A stretch of 64,000 nt of DNA, taken from assembly GCF_050947875.1 (NCBI RefSeq), contig NC_134570.1:106101122-106165121 (forward strand), in the 5' to 3' direction. This document shows, one piece after another, positions 12,644 to 24,439 of this stretch. Both the position numbers and the translations under genes were made by a program. The stretch is from Dermacentor variabilis. Lineage: Eukaryota > Arthropoda > Arachnida > Ixodida > Ixodidae. Below the pieces are notes generated by a model. It ran no database searches and was not told the DNA's origin. It was given only the letters and a program-made list of their open reading frames with translations. The first letter of the stretch is position 1. Every line of letters starts with the position of its first letter.

Positions 12644-12736
<93 letters not shown>
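12644..12736. repeat. (AAT)n microsatellite
   Basis: About 30 AAT units in an almost pure tract, translated by chance as poly-Ile in one frame. Confidence 0.98.
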
Positions 12737-12739
<3 letters not shown>

Positions 12740-12972
12740 AGTACGTTCAAGTAGCAATGTATTGAAAAAGGGAATAGAGGCGAAACAGCAGTATAAACAC
12801 GAGTCACTGTGCATAAAATCGCCCATAATATTTGGCGCCTATGTCTGTCTTAATAATGAAGAAGTGTTTCGCTGCAAAATAAGGCTGTCACTTCGAGGTG
12901 ACTGAGTGCGCCATAGCCCGAGTGGCGTTCCAAGTGTCAATGGGTGGTTGCACAGCACCCTAAGCTTGTAGC

Positions 12973-14517
12973 TTGGCTGTCGCCTTCGCTGGGCGCACAG
13001 TGCGCTGTTCAGCAATGCACGAACTATGCCCCCGTCTGCCGCTTCACACGAAGGAGCAGAAGAAGAAGGAGCACGGAACAAGCGTTTCTACCGACGCCCC
13101 TGCGTGTTCCACGTCGGGGACGAACACCTATCACGCCATGGCGCCTACAGCGTCATGGACTCCCTCGAAGGCCCACGTCTTCGATGTTGTTGTCCCTACG
13201 GGGAATGGTCCCGAGACCGTCGTCGACGCGACGGCCTCAATAGTTGGCCTCTCTGAGGTCTACTGCGTTCAGCACATGGGAGGCCTCAACTTCCAAGTCA
13301 CCGTCAAGAGCATGGCTTCCATGACTCTAATCGTCGATGCTGGCTGCCTCGTCATCGGTGGCGAGCGTTGTCCTGTCGTTCGCGTCGGCCCGCAGGTAAC
13401 CAACGTAAACTGCCTCTTTTTGCCGTCCTTCGTTCCGAACGAAGTCCTCGTCCAGGCACTATCACCATATGGCAAGGTTCTGTCTGTCAACGCTGGTCTT
13501 ATGAGCGGACGACGTGGCGTGCTCACGGGCACACGCTTCGTGCGTATGGAAATGAGTACCACAACCCCGGTCCCATATTATCTGCGAGTCTCTGGTCATC
13601 GTGTGACGTTTGACTACCGCGGCTTGCAACGCGTGTGTCGTCGATGCGGCTCCAGCGACCACTACCGTGCACAGCGCACCGCAGCGTTCTGTGGCCGTTG
13701 TGGTGTCCATGGCCACGAAAGCGACCGGTGTGACCGTCCTTGTCGGCGTTGCGGGGATAGTCACCCTACGGTCGCGTGCCCTGTGCGGCGTTCATACTCG
13801 GACGCTACTGCTGGAGCCTTTCCCCCCTTACCGCCGGCGTCAGCTGCGGTTGCGACTGCGAGTGACGCCGTAACCAAAGGAATTGCACTGACACCGCATG
13901 AACCAGCGTCAACAAATGAAAAAGAAGAGGCATGCAGCTCGGGAAGTCACAACGCGCCATGTTCGCCGACCTCCTCTACTGAAAAAGAAGACAGTGACGT
14001 GGCGGATCGCAACACGCCATGTTCGCTGGCCTTCCAAGCAGCGAAGGACACGCATGCTGCGGCCGAAAGCGCCTCCATTTCGGCTGCTACCATCACTCCT
14101 CCTGATGGCAGCAAAGTTTTAAACGCACATAAAGCACCTGACCCTGCGATCACTACAGTCGATATACCCACGAAATCTGCTGTGGCTTCATCCGCCTCAA
14201 TTGCATCTCCTACAACGGCGCAACCATTTCATCTGAATGAGCCCCCAGCTGCCGAAGTTGTCGGCGACGATGAAATCAATCCCGCCGCCCTACCGCTACC
14301 GACATCATCCTCATCAGAAAACAGCTTCAGCCTTGGAGTTGATAGCAGCGTTGGACTATCGCCAAGCCTGGATGAACTCGACAAAGAAATGGCGGCCCTA
14401 CGAGACGTAAAGCGCGCTCATGCGTCAGCCTCTGGCTCGGACGGCGGCCCGGATCGCCGTGCCGAGTTACAGCGGCCCAAAACACCTCGGCCTTCTTCGA
14501 GAGGGTCGAAGAAGTGA
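12973..14517 (+). CDS. LINE ORF1 protein, zinc-knuckle nucleic-acid binding
   Basis: A 514-codon open frame. ORF1 proteins coat LINE RNA to form the ribonucleoprotein for target-primed reverse transcription. Residues about 68-218 look like the RRM-like fold typical of Tx1 ORF1. Residues 222-269 hold three CCHC knuckles: the second (CGRCGVHGHESDRC) fits CX2CX4HX4C, the third is a CX2CX3HX4C variant, and the first ends in Arg where the last Cys should be (HYRAQR). The rest is a Ser/Thr/Ala/Pro-rich tail ending near a basic KTPRPSSRGSKK. The annotated start gives the longest frame; Met 56 at 13138, just before the conserved part, is an equally good start. The frame is open although ORF2 is broken. 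Confidence 0.8.
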   Translation: MAVAFAGRTVRCSAMHELCPRLPLHTKEQKKKEHGTSVSTDAPACSTSGTNTYHAMAPTASWTPSKAHVFDVVVPTGNGPETVVDATASIVGLSEVYCVQHMGGLNFQVTVKSMASMTLIVDAGCLVIGGERCPVVRVGPQVTNVNCLFLPSFVPNEVLVQALSPYGKVLSVNAGLMSGRRGVLTGTRFVRMEMSTTTPVPYYLRVSGHRVTFDYRGLQRVCRRCGSSDHYRAQRTAAFCGRCGVHGHESDRCDRPCRRCGDSHPTVACPVRRSYSDATAGAFPPLPPASAAVATASDAVTKGIALTPHEPASTNEKEEACSSGSHNAPCSPTSSTEKEDSDVADRNTPCSLAFQAAKDTHAAAESASISAATITPPDGSKVLNAHKAPDPAITTVDIPTKSAVASSASIASPTTAQPFHLNEPPAAEVVGDDEINPAALPLPTSSSSENSFSLGVDSSVGLSPSLDELDKEMAALRDVKRAHASASGSDGGPDRRAELQRPKTPRPSSRGSKK

Positions 14518-14626
14518 TGCGTGTACTGCTTAACCGCTGGACTTGTTCCCGGGGCGCCGACTTGAACAACACGACCAGGTCAGTTTGGTGTTACATTTAA
14601 GTAAATATGGCTGACACAGTGAAGAT

Positions 14627-17600
14627 TAACTAAAGATTATTTCATTAAATGCACAAGGGTTCCGAAGTCCTGTAAAACAAGCCGAAATTAACAGCGTGGC
14701 CCGCGCAAAAAATTATGACATACTGTGTTTACAAGAAACAAATTTTTTCACCATTGGACATGTCCTTACTTTCAAACGCACTTTTAACCTAGACTGTTTC
14801 TTCTCCTTCGCGACATCACGATCTAGCGGAGTTGGTTTTATTATTTTCAACAGAGCTCTCTTGCGAGATCATCATGTCTTTTATGATGGGACTGGGCGAA
14901 TGTTCGCATTTGATTGTGTACTATCTTCATTTAGGTTACGGATTTTGTGCATATTTGGACCCGCGCAGGCCATTAAGTCCAATGATTTTTTTCGTGACCT
15001 GGACGTGTATTTCCTTGACGGTCGTCACGTGGTGCTTGTTGGGGATTTTAACTGCGTCGTAGACACGCGAGCAGATGTGCAAGGCCCGGGCTGGGGTCGC
15101 CCTGATTGGAACGCACGGGAGTTGCGTCGCCTCGTCCAGCATTTTTCGTTGCTGGATACATATCGACTTTTTCATGGTTCTTTATTTGCCTGGGCCTGGC
15201 GACGCGGTGCGTCGTCAGGCAGGTTAGACCGTGCCTATGTGCCAAGCAGTTTAGCTCAGTATGTCACCCGGTCTGCTGTGATAACGTTACCTTCATCCCC
15301 TGTTTATATTTCCGATGACAAACGAGTTATACTTGAAATTCGCTTCCCTGCTTCCTCATCAGTAAAACCTTGGCGTCTAGACATCCGCGTTCTACATGAC
15401 GCGCGCTCGCGCTCTTGTTTATCAAGAGTCTAGGGCGCCTCTGTTTCTAGATCTGACCGAGAGTCGTGGGATGCGCTCAAGGTGCAGTGGCGTCTGCACT
15501 GTTCAGTTGAGGGACGTGCACTCAGACGACGTATGTCAGAAGAACTGGCGGATACTGCCACGAAGCTCCGCATCGCCCTTCGGGTCAATCAACTGACTCC
15601 GTTGATGCGGTCATGACAGCGTGTGCCACGGAGGTGTTTCCAACGCCTCATCGCGGCGTCGTCTTCGTCAGCTGCTGCTTGGCGATGCAGACGTAATCCG
15701 TGTGCACACCCCGAAGTTCTGCGCCTTTCAAAAAACTCGCTTTTTAGACAGCCGAATGCATTCGGTTCTGCGGCCCCAAGAGCACTTCCTGTTACACCAC
15801 CTCCCACGCGTGATTATTCGCTCTTTGTAACGCATTATGAAAACATGGCGAGTACGACCATGCAAATAGATTCTGGCTCTCGAGGATTTCATACATTGCT
15901 TAGTGGGCTGCCTCAGGTTCCCCCTGAGGTAGCTGTCCGTCTTTGTGCACGACCATCAGCCGAGGAAATGAAGGCAGCATTATCTTCCATGAAGCGCGGC
16001 TCGGCCCCAGGGCCGGACGGATTACCCGTTGAGTTTTATCTAACGTTCTGGGAAGATATTGGTGCCACTTTCGTATCTGTTATCAGCCAATGCTCTGAGA
16101 ACTTTGATTTCCCGTTTAGTTTTCGGGACGGTCGTATTGTGCTGATACCTAAGCACGATCCGTCATCAGTTCGTCTAAAGGAATGGAGGCCAATCACGCT
16201 TCTCAACGTTGACTAGAAAACCTTCACAGCTGTTCTCACTCGGCGCTTGAGAAGCCTGATGTCTTCACTATCAGGACACCATCAGGCATGCTCAGTCCCT
16301 GGCAGAGTGATACACAGTCTTTCGTTCGTTACGCGTGACATAATGACATGCACGCTGACCAGGTCGGCACGTGGTCTCTTAGTTTCACTAGATCAAGAAA
16401 GGGCATTCGATCGCCTTGAACATACCTACATTTTTAATGTACTGACCTCGTTCGGCTTTTCGTCAAATTTTGTTGAACTTATTAGGAATACCTATTCAAA
16501 TATCCGAAGTACATTGTTCCTTGATGGTCGAGAAAGTGCACCGTTTCCCGTTACTCGTGGCGTTCGTCAAGGGTGCCCTCTATCCCCAGTACTCTTCGTG
16601 CTCAGCCTTGAACCATTTCTGCGCTCAATAGTGAGAGACCCTTACGTATGCGCTCTTCCGCTGCCTGGTAATAGCGGTGTTGTGAAGGTGGCAGCCTTCG
16701 CCGATGCCATCACATTATATCTCAGGAATGAAGACAGCTTAACCCGTAGCCTTCGAATTTTCACTGAGTACGGAAATATTTCAGGTGCTGCGCTAAATTT
16801 TTCAAAATGTCGTTATTTGTTCATTGGTTCACCACAGACACGCCTAAGTCCCCTTTTCCGTCTTCAAAAGAGCAATTCTCTTCGAATTTTAGGCCTTGAC
16901 TACACCTCTAATGGCATATCAGAATCTGTGTGGCTCTCAATTCTTGAAGGTGTAAGGCGAAATATTGAAGATGTTCAAGGGTATGATTTACCTCTATCAG
17001 AAAGAAGGTACTTAGCGCATTCTGTATTTTGCGGCCGAGTGTGGTACGTTTGTCACGTTGTACAGCCACCATTACGGCTTACTAGGTCCTTGCAGTCCCT
17101 TCTTGGTGCGTTCTTCTGGTCGGGCCGTACAGAACTAGTCTGTCGCGCGGCGCTTGGGCAACCACGCTGTCGCGGTGGGTTCGCCTTCCCATCCATGTCT
17201 GTCCGGTGCCGGCTGCTTGCTCTGTGATTTCTGCTCCGTCTGTTACAGCATGATCAGTGTCCAGCGCGTGAACTCGCTTGCTATTTCCTTGGCACGAAAA
17301 TTCGCTACATGTTACCGGGCGTACACTTAAATCACGGACCACAAGTGCTAAACGCACCTACATTTTACTGTACGGCTGTGGCATTTTATCGCCACATACA
17401 ACAGGTATGTCCTGATGTAGACGTTCTCCAAAACCGTGTAGTAGATACTATGTCAGTCTTACTGCTTTCTCTAGTTCCCCCAGCCCGCCTCGCACGTTCC
17501 AATAATGTGTCGTGGGATGCGATAACAGCGTGATTTCTGCCTGGCCACCTACGCGACTTCATGTGGCGTCTAGGGTGGCAAGTGCTTCCAACTCGGGACA

Positions 17601-18034
17601 GGCTTGAGTGGTGGGGCGTTGTCCCATCTTCGCTGTGTCCCAATTGCCCCCTTCAAGAATCCAATAAACATGTACTGCTGCAATGCGTCTTTGCCAGGAT
17701 ATTTTGGAGGGCCGTGCATACCGGTTTTCGTAGCCTTGGAGTTACCCGCTTTATTACATCTGGTCGCTGCTCACGTGGCCGCTTCGCGCGACCTTTAATT
17801 GTTGCGGGGGCCTTCTGTCTATGGCGTAACCGGTGCGAGGCAGTTGCCACGGGACGTCGTCACCGCGCTCTGTTTCCACTTATCGGGAGGCTCTACTCTG
17901 AGCTGCTGTCGTTTCTGTCGGAGGAGTTGTTCTTCCTTGGAGAAGAAGAGTTCCTTCGACAGTGGTCATGTCGTTTCCTGTCGGTGGCTGATGGACGCGT
18001 ATGGCTGAATTTTCGTCCAGCCTGGTTCTTGTAG
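14627..18034 (+). pseudogene. LINE ORF2 (endonuclease-RT), broken by in-frame stops
   Basis: One frame carries the whole polyprotein. The endonuclease starts at SLNAQG (about 14645) with LQET, GDFN and RLDRAYV motifs. The RT carries GPDGLPVEFY (about 16010), the QGCPLSPVLF block (about 16570) and the active site (about 16700). The C-terminal finger is CPNCPLQESNKHVLLQC (about 17637-17687). Stops interrupt it at 15431-15433, 15614-15616, 16214-16216, 17225-17227 and 17531-17533. I see no frameshift in the well-conserved parts, though the linker at 15.61-15.83 kb reads poorly and could hide small indels. The RT active site reads FADA, losing the second Asp of FADD. The endonuclease end reads SDDK where a catalytic SDH is expected. 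The copy is dead. Confidence 0.9.
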
Positions 18035-18420
18035 CCAGACCATCAGAAGTATTCATTTATAATGCACATAGAATGCAGGTGCCCGTGATTTCCGTGTGTG
18101 TGTCCTCTCGTATACATGATCATTTCTGTATATACACATCTCGTGCACATCACTTCAAAATTGTGTAAAGTGTTCTATGACATCATCATTTTACATAACC
18201 ATTGTGTACACTGTATATATTGAAAATCATTTTGTACATGTGGCATTTAGTTTATGTATAACTGTGCCTTTCCGTGGGTATATATGTGTTTATATGCTGG
18301 TGCGTGAGGACTCGGGCATTACTTACGCTGAAAACGTGCTGTGTTTCGTTTCTTACATGTTATCGTCCCGGTGGAATTGTGCCGTGATTATGACTCAGTG
18401 TTCGTATCGTCTCTTGTCGA

Positions 18421-18426
18421 AATAAA
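18421..18426 (+). promoter_or_regulatory. Poly(A) signal of the LINE
   Basis: AATAAA lies about 390 bases after the ORF2 stop, where a LINE 3' UTR would end. No long poly(A) tail follows. Confidence 0.5.
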
Positions 18427-18444
18427 CGTTTTTCTAAACACTCA

Positions 18445-19470
18445 CACTTCGTCGTGCCGCACACTTCCGAACATGTTAAGGCATGAGAACATGGGGCTGT
18501 CCACAGACATTCCATACATGCTTCACAGAAAAAAAGAAAAAAATCCGCAATCTTTCTATAGTCTCCCCCCCCCCCCTTTTTTTTTAAATAGGCGTACTAC
18601 AGGCTAGGCGTGCATGCTTCTTGAAAAGCATTACTGAGAAAGCGAGCCCCCCGCATTCGCGAACGTGCCCGGACGAGAAGCTATCCAGCCCAATCCATTC
18701 TCCGAGCCGCTAAAACGGACGGTTCCGGGGGCAACGTGACCGAGCAATCGAATGCGCGTCGAGCCACCCGGCGACGAAAACCACTTATCGCCGCCGCGCT
18801 CTTCCATCTGACATCATCAGGGCGCACCACGTCCCGCTATTTTTCACTGCAGACACAACGGCGCTGTTCTCAACGCGAACAAACACCTCCGCAGCATCGG
18901 CCACAGCAGCAGCAGCAGACAATGGCCAGGCGCGGAAGGCAATAATACCCTCCTCAGCACCGTCAATTGACTGCGCAGCTCACAGAAACAAGACCCGTTT
19001 CTCGCTCGGAGACACGCACACGCATACCTCCGCGCTTCACTTGGCCAGCTCCTCCAACACGCCCTGTCAGGATACTTTACCCCACACGCGCGCGCGCGCA
19101 GTGAATACTTTCTCGCAAGGCGCGGACGGTTCGCTTCGTCGTTGCAAACGAGCTCGTAGAAGAAGAACAAGAAAACACAGAAGGTTAAGCAAAGAATAAG
19201 AGGAAACGACGGGGGAAGGAGTCAGCTCGCAAGGAACGCGACTTTCCAGAGTACCCGCCAACCACCAGTGGCCTGTTCCTGGAACGCCCCTGCTCTTTTC
19301 GCGCGCTGTCCGGAAGTCGGCCCGCGATGCGCCGTCAGCCACGCCGAGACGTGTACACGCGGCGCCTGCCTCTGCGGCCGGACGGAATGGAACTTCGAGC
19401 GCGCAAATGGAGCGGCCGTGCTGGGATAGTGGTGGCCACTACGCGACGATGGACCAGCGAACGCATGGCT
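18445..19470. other. Non-coding stretch
   Basis: No gene recognised. It is moderately CpG-rich from 18640 with a short CAG run near 18907. Confidence 0.4.
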
Positions 19471-19474
19471 AGCA

Positions 19475-19496
19475 GAGAGAGAGAGAGAGAGAGAGA
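19475..19496. repeat. (AG)n microsatellite
   Basis: About 11 AG units upstream of the GGTTAACC-type repeat. Confidence 0.9.
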
Positions 19497-19559
19497 TCAT
19501 CTGCAGTCGTCTGGACTCTCTTCTAGGCAGTCGCCCTTTCTATGTGCAGAGAGTCTCGA

Positions 19560-19690
19560 GAGAGATGCAAATGAGAGAAAGGCAGGGAGGTTAACCAGAC
19601 TTAAAACGTCCGGTTTGCTACCCTGCACTAGTGGAAGGGAAAGGGGAAGTAAAGACGGAAAGAAGAGCGTGACAAAAATAAAAGCGGGCT
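19560..19690 (+). repeat. GGTTAACC-type dispersed repeat
   Basis: It contains GAAAGGCAGGGAGGTTAACC followed by CCGGTTTGCTACCCTGCAC and a purine-rich end. The 55.46 kb (inverted) and 55.80 kb copies share these blocks in the same order. Best read as the 3' end of a retroposon family; the parent element is not visible. Confidence 0.6.
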
Positions 19691-19917
19691 AAAAAAAATT
19701 ATGAGAAAAGGTGCTGGGGCCCTGGCTGTGCCCCAAGCAACAGAGATTAGCTTTTCGGGCTCTGCGGCTTTTTGCTCGTACACGAAGAATTGACAAATTT
19801 CTTCAAAGGGCAAATTCTCATCCGCCCGAATGTAACAGGAAGCTACAAAACAGACCCATATGGCTTTCTCTCTTCTTTTTTTTTGGAGGGGGGGGGGAGG
19901 ATGCTTCACAGTTGAGG

Positions 19918-20075
19918 AGTTCGTCCTGGTCCCGGATTAGAACCCGGGACTAACGCCTTTCCGGGTTCGAATCCTGGAACAGGGCGAATTTTTCCTTAAT
20001 TGCGAAGCTTTATTTCTCAGAAACCCTTATCGGTTTCTTTCGTAGCCTTATGCTACATTCGGCTGGATGACAACT
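19918..20075 (+). repeat. Second SINE-like family
   Basis: A B-box-like GGGTTCGAATCCTGG at about 19963 is preceded by the near-inverted CCCGGATTAGAACCCGGG. It leads into GAATTTTTCCTTAATTGCGA and an AAACCC..GGTTTCTTTCGTAG hairpin. This matches the general plan of a tRNA-derived retroposon but shares no body with the Ruka-type copies. Confidence 0.45.
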
Positions 20076-20079
20076 TTCA

Positions 20080-23000
20080 CTTTCATGACACTTCTCCTCC
20101 CTTGCGGGATTAAGCAGAATTGATTTGCCTGATAAATCCCTCGTGAACAGTAGTTAATGCGCATTTTTTAATTTCGTCTATAGTCACGGGACCTGTCTGT
20201 GTTTGTGTTGTTTTTGTGGCCTTATAACTTTGTTTCCTCCGTAATGCGTACACTTGTGGTGTTTCGCCATAATGTTAAACAGTTTTGACGGTGTTCTTAT
20301 TTTAATTTTTTTCTTTGTTTTTGTTGTTGTTGTTTTTTGTTTTTTTCCTAGATATGTATCTGGGATAGCCGGCCCCATCTGTCACAGAATTCTCATATGC
20401 CACATCTGATAACGGAGAAGAGCAACAAAACAAAACGTTATGGTTCCTGTGTTCCGTTATCACAAGAATAGAACTGTGGGGTTCGATCTAAGGTAGTAGT
20501 GAGCTTTAAAATTATAGAACCCATTACAAAATAAAATGAAGAACGCTTGGGCCACCCTGCTTCTAAAGCTCACTGTCATCTTAGGAGAAGGCGCTAGTAT
20601 CTTCTGTTCTTGTTTGCTAGACGGTAATGCCAGGCGCTAAGTATAAAAAACTGTTCATAATTTTTATAACAGCAGAATGACATGCGTCGTATTATAACAA
20701 TGCGATAATTAATAACAATCTAATGTAATAATAATGTAATTAATTAAGAACAGCATTACGTTATGTACAGAGGCTCGGGTATTGTATGGACAGTTTGTTT
20801 GCTGTTGCTATACTTTCACTGTTTTTATGATCGTCTATCTTTTGTTGACACTGCTACTGTTGACACTTTGACTCACCGGGATTTATCAGGTACCGAATAG
20901 TTTCATTCATTCATTCATTCATTCATTCATTCAATTTAATACCTACATTCGCCTGAGGGCATTACAGTAGCAGGGGTGGGTGCAGTAATAAAAGGGATGA
21001 ACACATAGCTCTCAAGAGTCACAAATGCTGAGGTTTGATGGGGAGGGTCGTCTCTTATCAAACGTTAATGTTGGCTTACGATCCTCTCGTATGTCATCAA
21101 TAAGGGCGAATCTAAAAGAAAAAAGAATCTAAGGTGCAGTGGCATACTATTTTCGACTGTTTATTTATGTATATTGTTTTTTGCGTTAGTTGAAGGTGTC
21201 GGACTTTGGAAACCGCAGAAAAACACGCAAACCCCAGAGTGCCACAGATAACTTTCTATAACGTACCTCTCTACGAACCAGTTTAAGTTTTTGTTTCCCA
21301 GGAGCTGTATGCGTCGTGACGTCAATACACGGAGAGTGATCACGTGGGAGCAGAACATCGTGTCTTAGCGCTCGCTCCATTTCCCTCGGTCGTCTGTTAT
21401 GGTTCTATAAATTGAGTCGCGCAATGAGTAGATAGCCCAGCGGACGACCGGGTGAGCAGGAGCGAGTGCCAAAATCTGCGAAGTCAAGGGAAGCTAGAGC
21501 GGCAACGTCAAGGCGGCGCCACCTTCAGGTCTTCGTTTTTACGTAGTTTCTGACCACACAAAACCCACACATCAAGGTGAGGGGCTCTTTTTCTGTGTGT
21601 GTATCCCAGGCGCGTAACTGGTTGTTTTCTAAGTCCACGCCGCAGTGGCGGCTGCCTTCAAGTAACATGAGCCAATCGCGAGGGCTGTGCTCTTGCTCAC
21701 TGGGCGAGCCGAAAGTGATTGCGGAGCCCGAAATACGTGATGAGAGACGTGTTTTGAACATCACTTACCGATACACTTAAACTTTTATATTTTTCGTTAG
21801 TGTTGCCTGAATGGCCCAATGACCACTTGATAGGCACCGGGCGCGGGATGAGTTTGGACCGGTGGCGCCTTCATGCGGCGGCGTCACGAAAGTAATGGCA
21901 TGTGACGGCCGGGCCCGACCTGGCCGGACTCAGCAGGCGCTGCCGCAAGCTGCGTTTATTTAATATGCTCCGTCGTTGTTGTTGTTTTTTCTTCTTTTTT
22001 GCATTGGTCGAAATATCGCAGGAAACCAAATCTGATCAAACACGTGTTTTCGGTGCACGAACAGGTATAATGAAACATGACTGAAACTGGTAAGGCCATT
22101 GAGTTCGATCGTTTTTCACCGCGGTCTCACTGATGCCATGACGGAAAGACTGGATACGCGCGCCCTGCAGGCAACAGTACGTACAGTGCTCAGCAGTTGA
22201 GGTGCAATACTCGAAGTGCATGTTCGCCGGCGCTTTTTGCACCGACTGCATGCGCTGGGGAGACCGAGCTGATGCATCGTGGCACACGGTAAGAGTGAGA
22301 ACCTTTGCGACGCGTTTTCACTGCATTTGGTTCCATGGTAACCACCTAGAGCTCACCTGTGGCACCGAAAAAGAAAAACAAGAAGACGTTGGCAGCTGCG
22401 CGCTCCGAATATTGCGTTTCAGTCGCTGAGCACTGTACATTTCCGAGGCTGCTTTGTTATGGTCTAGTAGTTCTATACATTAGTAAAGGAGCCGTTCATA
22501 CGCAAGAGCTTCGTGTCCCATGGGAATTGCCTGTCTTCGCCTCTGCAGCTGTAACGGCTCCAGAGCTTGGGTTACGAAGGCGAACACACAGATTTGTAGT
22601 CGCCATTTTGCCGTCTTATCAGTGCACCAGTTTTCCGTTTAAGGTATATTTTCCTTCCTGGCGCTTTCCAACTCTAGTTCCGTCCGGTGCATGACTGTTT
22701 GCTGTGCACCGACAGCTAACGCAAACGCACCGGCGTGTTCACACTTGGCACCAGCGGCGGCTCTCGTCACGCTAAGCTGTCTGGAATGGACCATGGCTGA
22801 AGATTGGGCTAGTTTCTAAGACATTAAGAATGACGAAGGATTGCAAAGATAAATACAATTGCAACTGACAGAGAACGGGAACTTACCGACACTTGTACGA
22901 TCGGCGAAGCAGCTCAAGAAAAAAAAAAGGGAGACGTACGTCTCCATTTTCTTGTCCATAACTTTAGAGCGCAGCTCTTAGACGCCTGTTCCTGCGTTGA

Positions 23001-24270
23001 CCGTTGGCGTAACCGAGCGAACGAGCACAGCGAAGAATGAAAGAGCGAAGGAGGAGCGCAATTGGGCATGAAAGACCGCGATAGCGAAGAGAGCGCGAAG
23101 AAGAAGGCGGAGGAGGAGGGTGCACCGGAACCATGAGGCGAAGGAGGAAGGTATGGCGAAAGTGGGAGAAGAAAAACATAGTGCCGCGCAAGACGGGCTC
23201 TGCGGCGACGACCGCTACGATATGGCGCCAGAGAAGTGCGCCATCGTCTGTTTCCCGACGGCATGCGGAAAGCGCGTCGAACGATACCATATATATGGAA
23301 GCAAAGCGCTGCATGAGCGGAGGTCTGCCTGCGGTAGCGTCTGCCGCGAAACGCGCCCACGCGTCTCCCTCGCATTGCTTCTCGCGATCTCTCGATTATC
23401 GAGGCAGCCGCGCCACACTTCTCTCCGTTTGCAATGGACCGCAGGAGACAGATTGTCCGCGCCAGCCAATACATCGCGAAATAAAAGCACGTACAGATTT
23501 CGCATCGGGGAGTATCGCAATCGTCAGCGAATTTTTTTTTACTCCAGAAAGGAACGGTACAACCGGGCCGAATCCGAAGGCAGCACAATGTCTCGCAGCT
23601 TCTTCGTATTGTTCGACTACGAGGAAACGTCTGGAGAATGAGAGCCGGCCCTGAAGGCGGGGCTGCAGTTCAACGCAGTGTTCCAAAGCGTTAGCTGCGA
23701 CGAAGCGAGAATGGGACAAACTGACACGCTCCCGATCGCGACACAAGGAAGAAGGCCATTAATTCTAGTGGCCGAATAGAAGCTAGAGCGCACACAAGTG
23801 TTTCTAGCTCGTGCTACGTGGGACGCGATGTATACGTGCCAGTCGTGTCAAAAAAAGTTAAACACAGTCGAACGTTTTTATGACGAGGTGCTTGGGGAGC
23901 CCGAAATCCTTCATTATACAGATCACTTCATTCTAAAGGTCGCACAGCTCACACAAGAACAGGGTTATTTTTTCGTTGTACAGGTCATTCCATTCTATAA
24001 AGGGGTGCTCGACTGTAGTTGGCGTCGGCACCAGCGGAGCATGCGTACGGTTTGGACATCGCGCTACTGCGCGCGTTGCGTCAGGGGTGCGACCCGACTA
24101 TCTACCAGCCATTCTTGCGACTGCGCTGCACCGCCACTGGAGCCAAATCTTACATGCGCAAGTCTACATGTTATCGCTCATAACAACTACAGTCACCATG
24201 GCGATCTTTGTAGTCTTCTGATAAATACTTCCTCACTATATGATTAACAAGATAATCAGAACAGTCTTCG
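20080..24270. other. Non-coding stretch
   Basis: No gene recognised. Frames around 22.9-23.65 kb are open on both strands but have no motif. The simple repeat at 20.91 kb is listed separately. Confidence 0.4.
20904..21000 (-). repeat. (ATTC)n plus possible LINE 3' tail
   Basis: Seven ATTC units run into AATTTAATACCTACATTCGC and a CAGTAGCAGGGGTGGGTGC segment. A tetranucleotide array joined to such a segment is typical of a LINE 3' end in inverted orientation. I have no coding sequence to confirm it. Confidence 0.35.
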
Positions 24271-24274
24271 TGCA

Positions 24275-24437
24275 CACTGTAAAATAATGTACACCCTAAA
24301 AAGTGAAAAAGGGTGTAAATGTGTCTATAACTGACACCCTTAGGGTGTCCGTTATATAGATAACACCCTAAGGGTGTGAGTTATAGACGCATTTACACCC
24401 TTTTTCACTTTTTAGGGTGTAAGTTATTTTAGACTGC
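24275..24437. mobile_element. AGGGTG-rich palindromic MITE, copy 1
   Basis: The whole element is an imperfect palindrome of about 160 bp. It starts CACTGTAAAATAA, carries repeated ACACCCT/AGGGTG words, and folds back from a centre at about 24354. Copy 2 is at 57.52 kb. This copy's right end is worn (TTTTAGACTG for TTTTACAGTG) and no TA duplication remains. Confidence 0.85.
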
Positions 24438-24439
24438 AC

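Larger units (their letters stand above)
12740..18440 (+). mobile_element. L1/Tx1-type LINE, near full length, inactive
   Basis: The element has the two-ORF layout of a non-LTR retrotransposon. ORF1 ends at 14517. A 110-bp gap is followed by ORF2 with an apurinic-type endonuclease, a reverse transcriptase and a C-terminal Cys-His zinc finger ending at 18034. About 400 bp of 3' UTR ends with AATAAA at 18421-18426. The RT signature GPDGLPVEFY and the WRPITLLNVD block point to the L1 superfamily, Tx1 branch. The 5' end is uncertain; the AAT array lies just upstream. ORF2 has premature stops and lost catalytic residues, so this copy cannot move by itself. Confidence 0.85.

Noticed and set aside
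24275..24437. Telomere-like AGGGTG/CACCCT repeats as an interstitial telomere
   Set aside because: The words are arranged as an inverted, not tandem, structure and the unit is a MITE; the arthropod telomere repeat is TTAGG.
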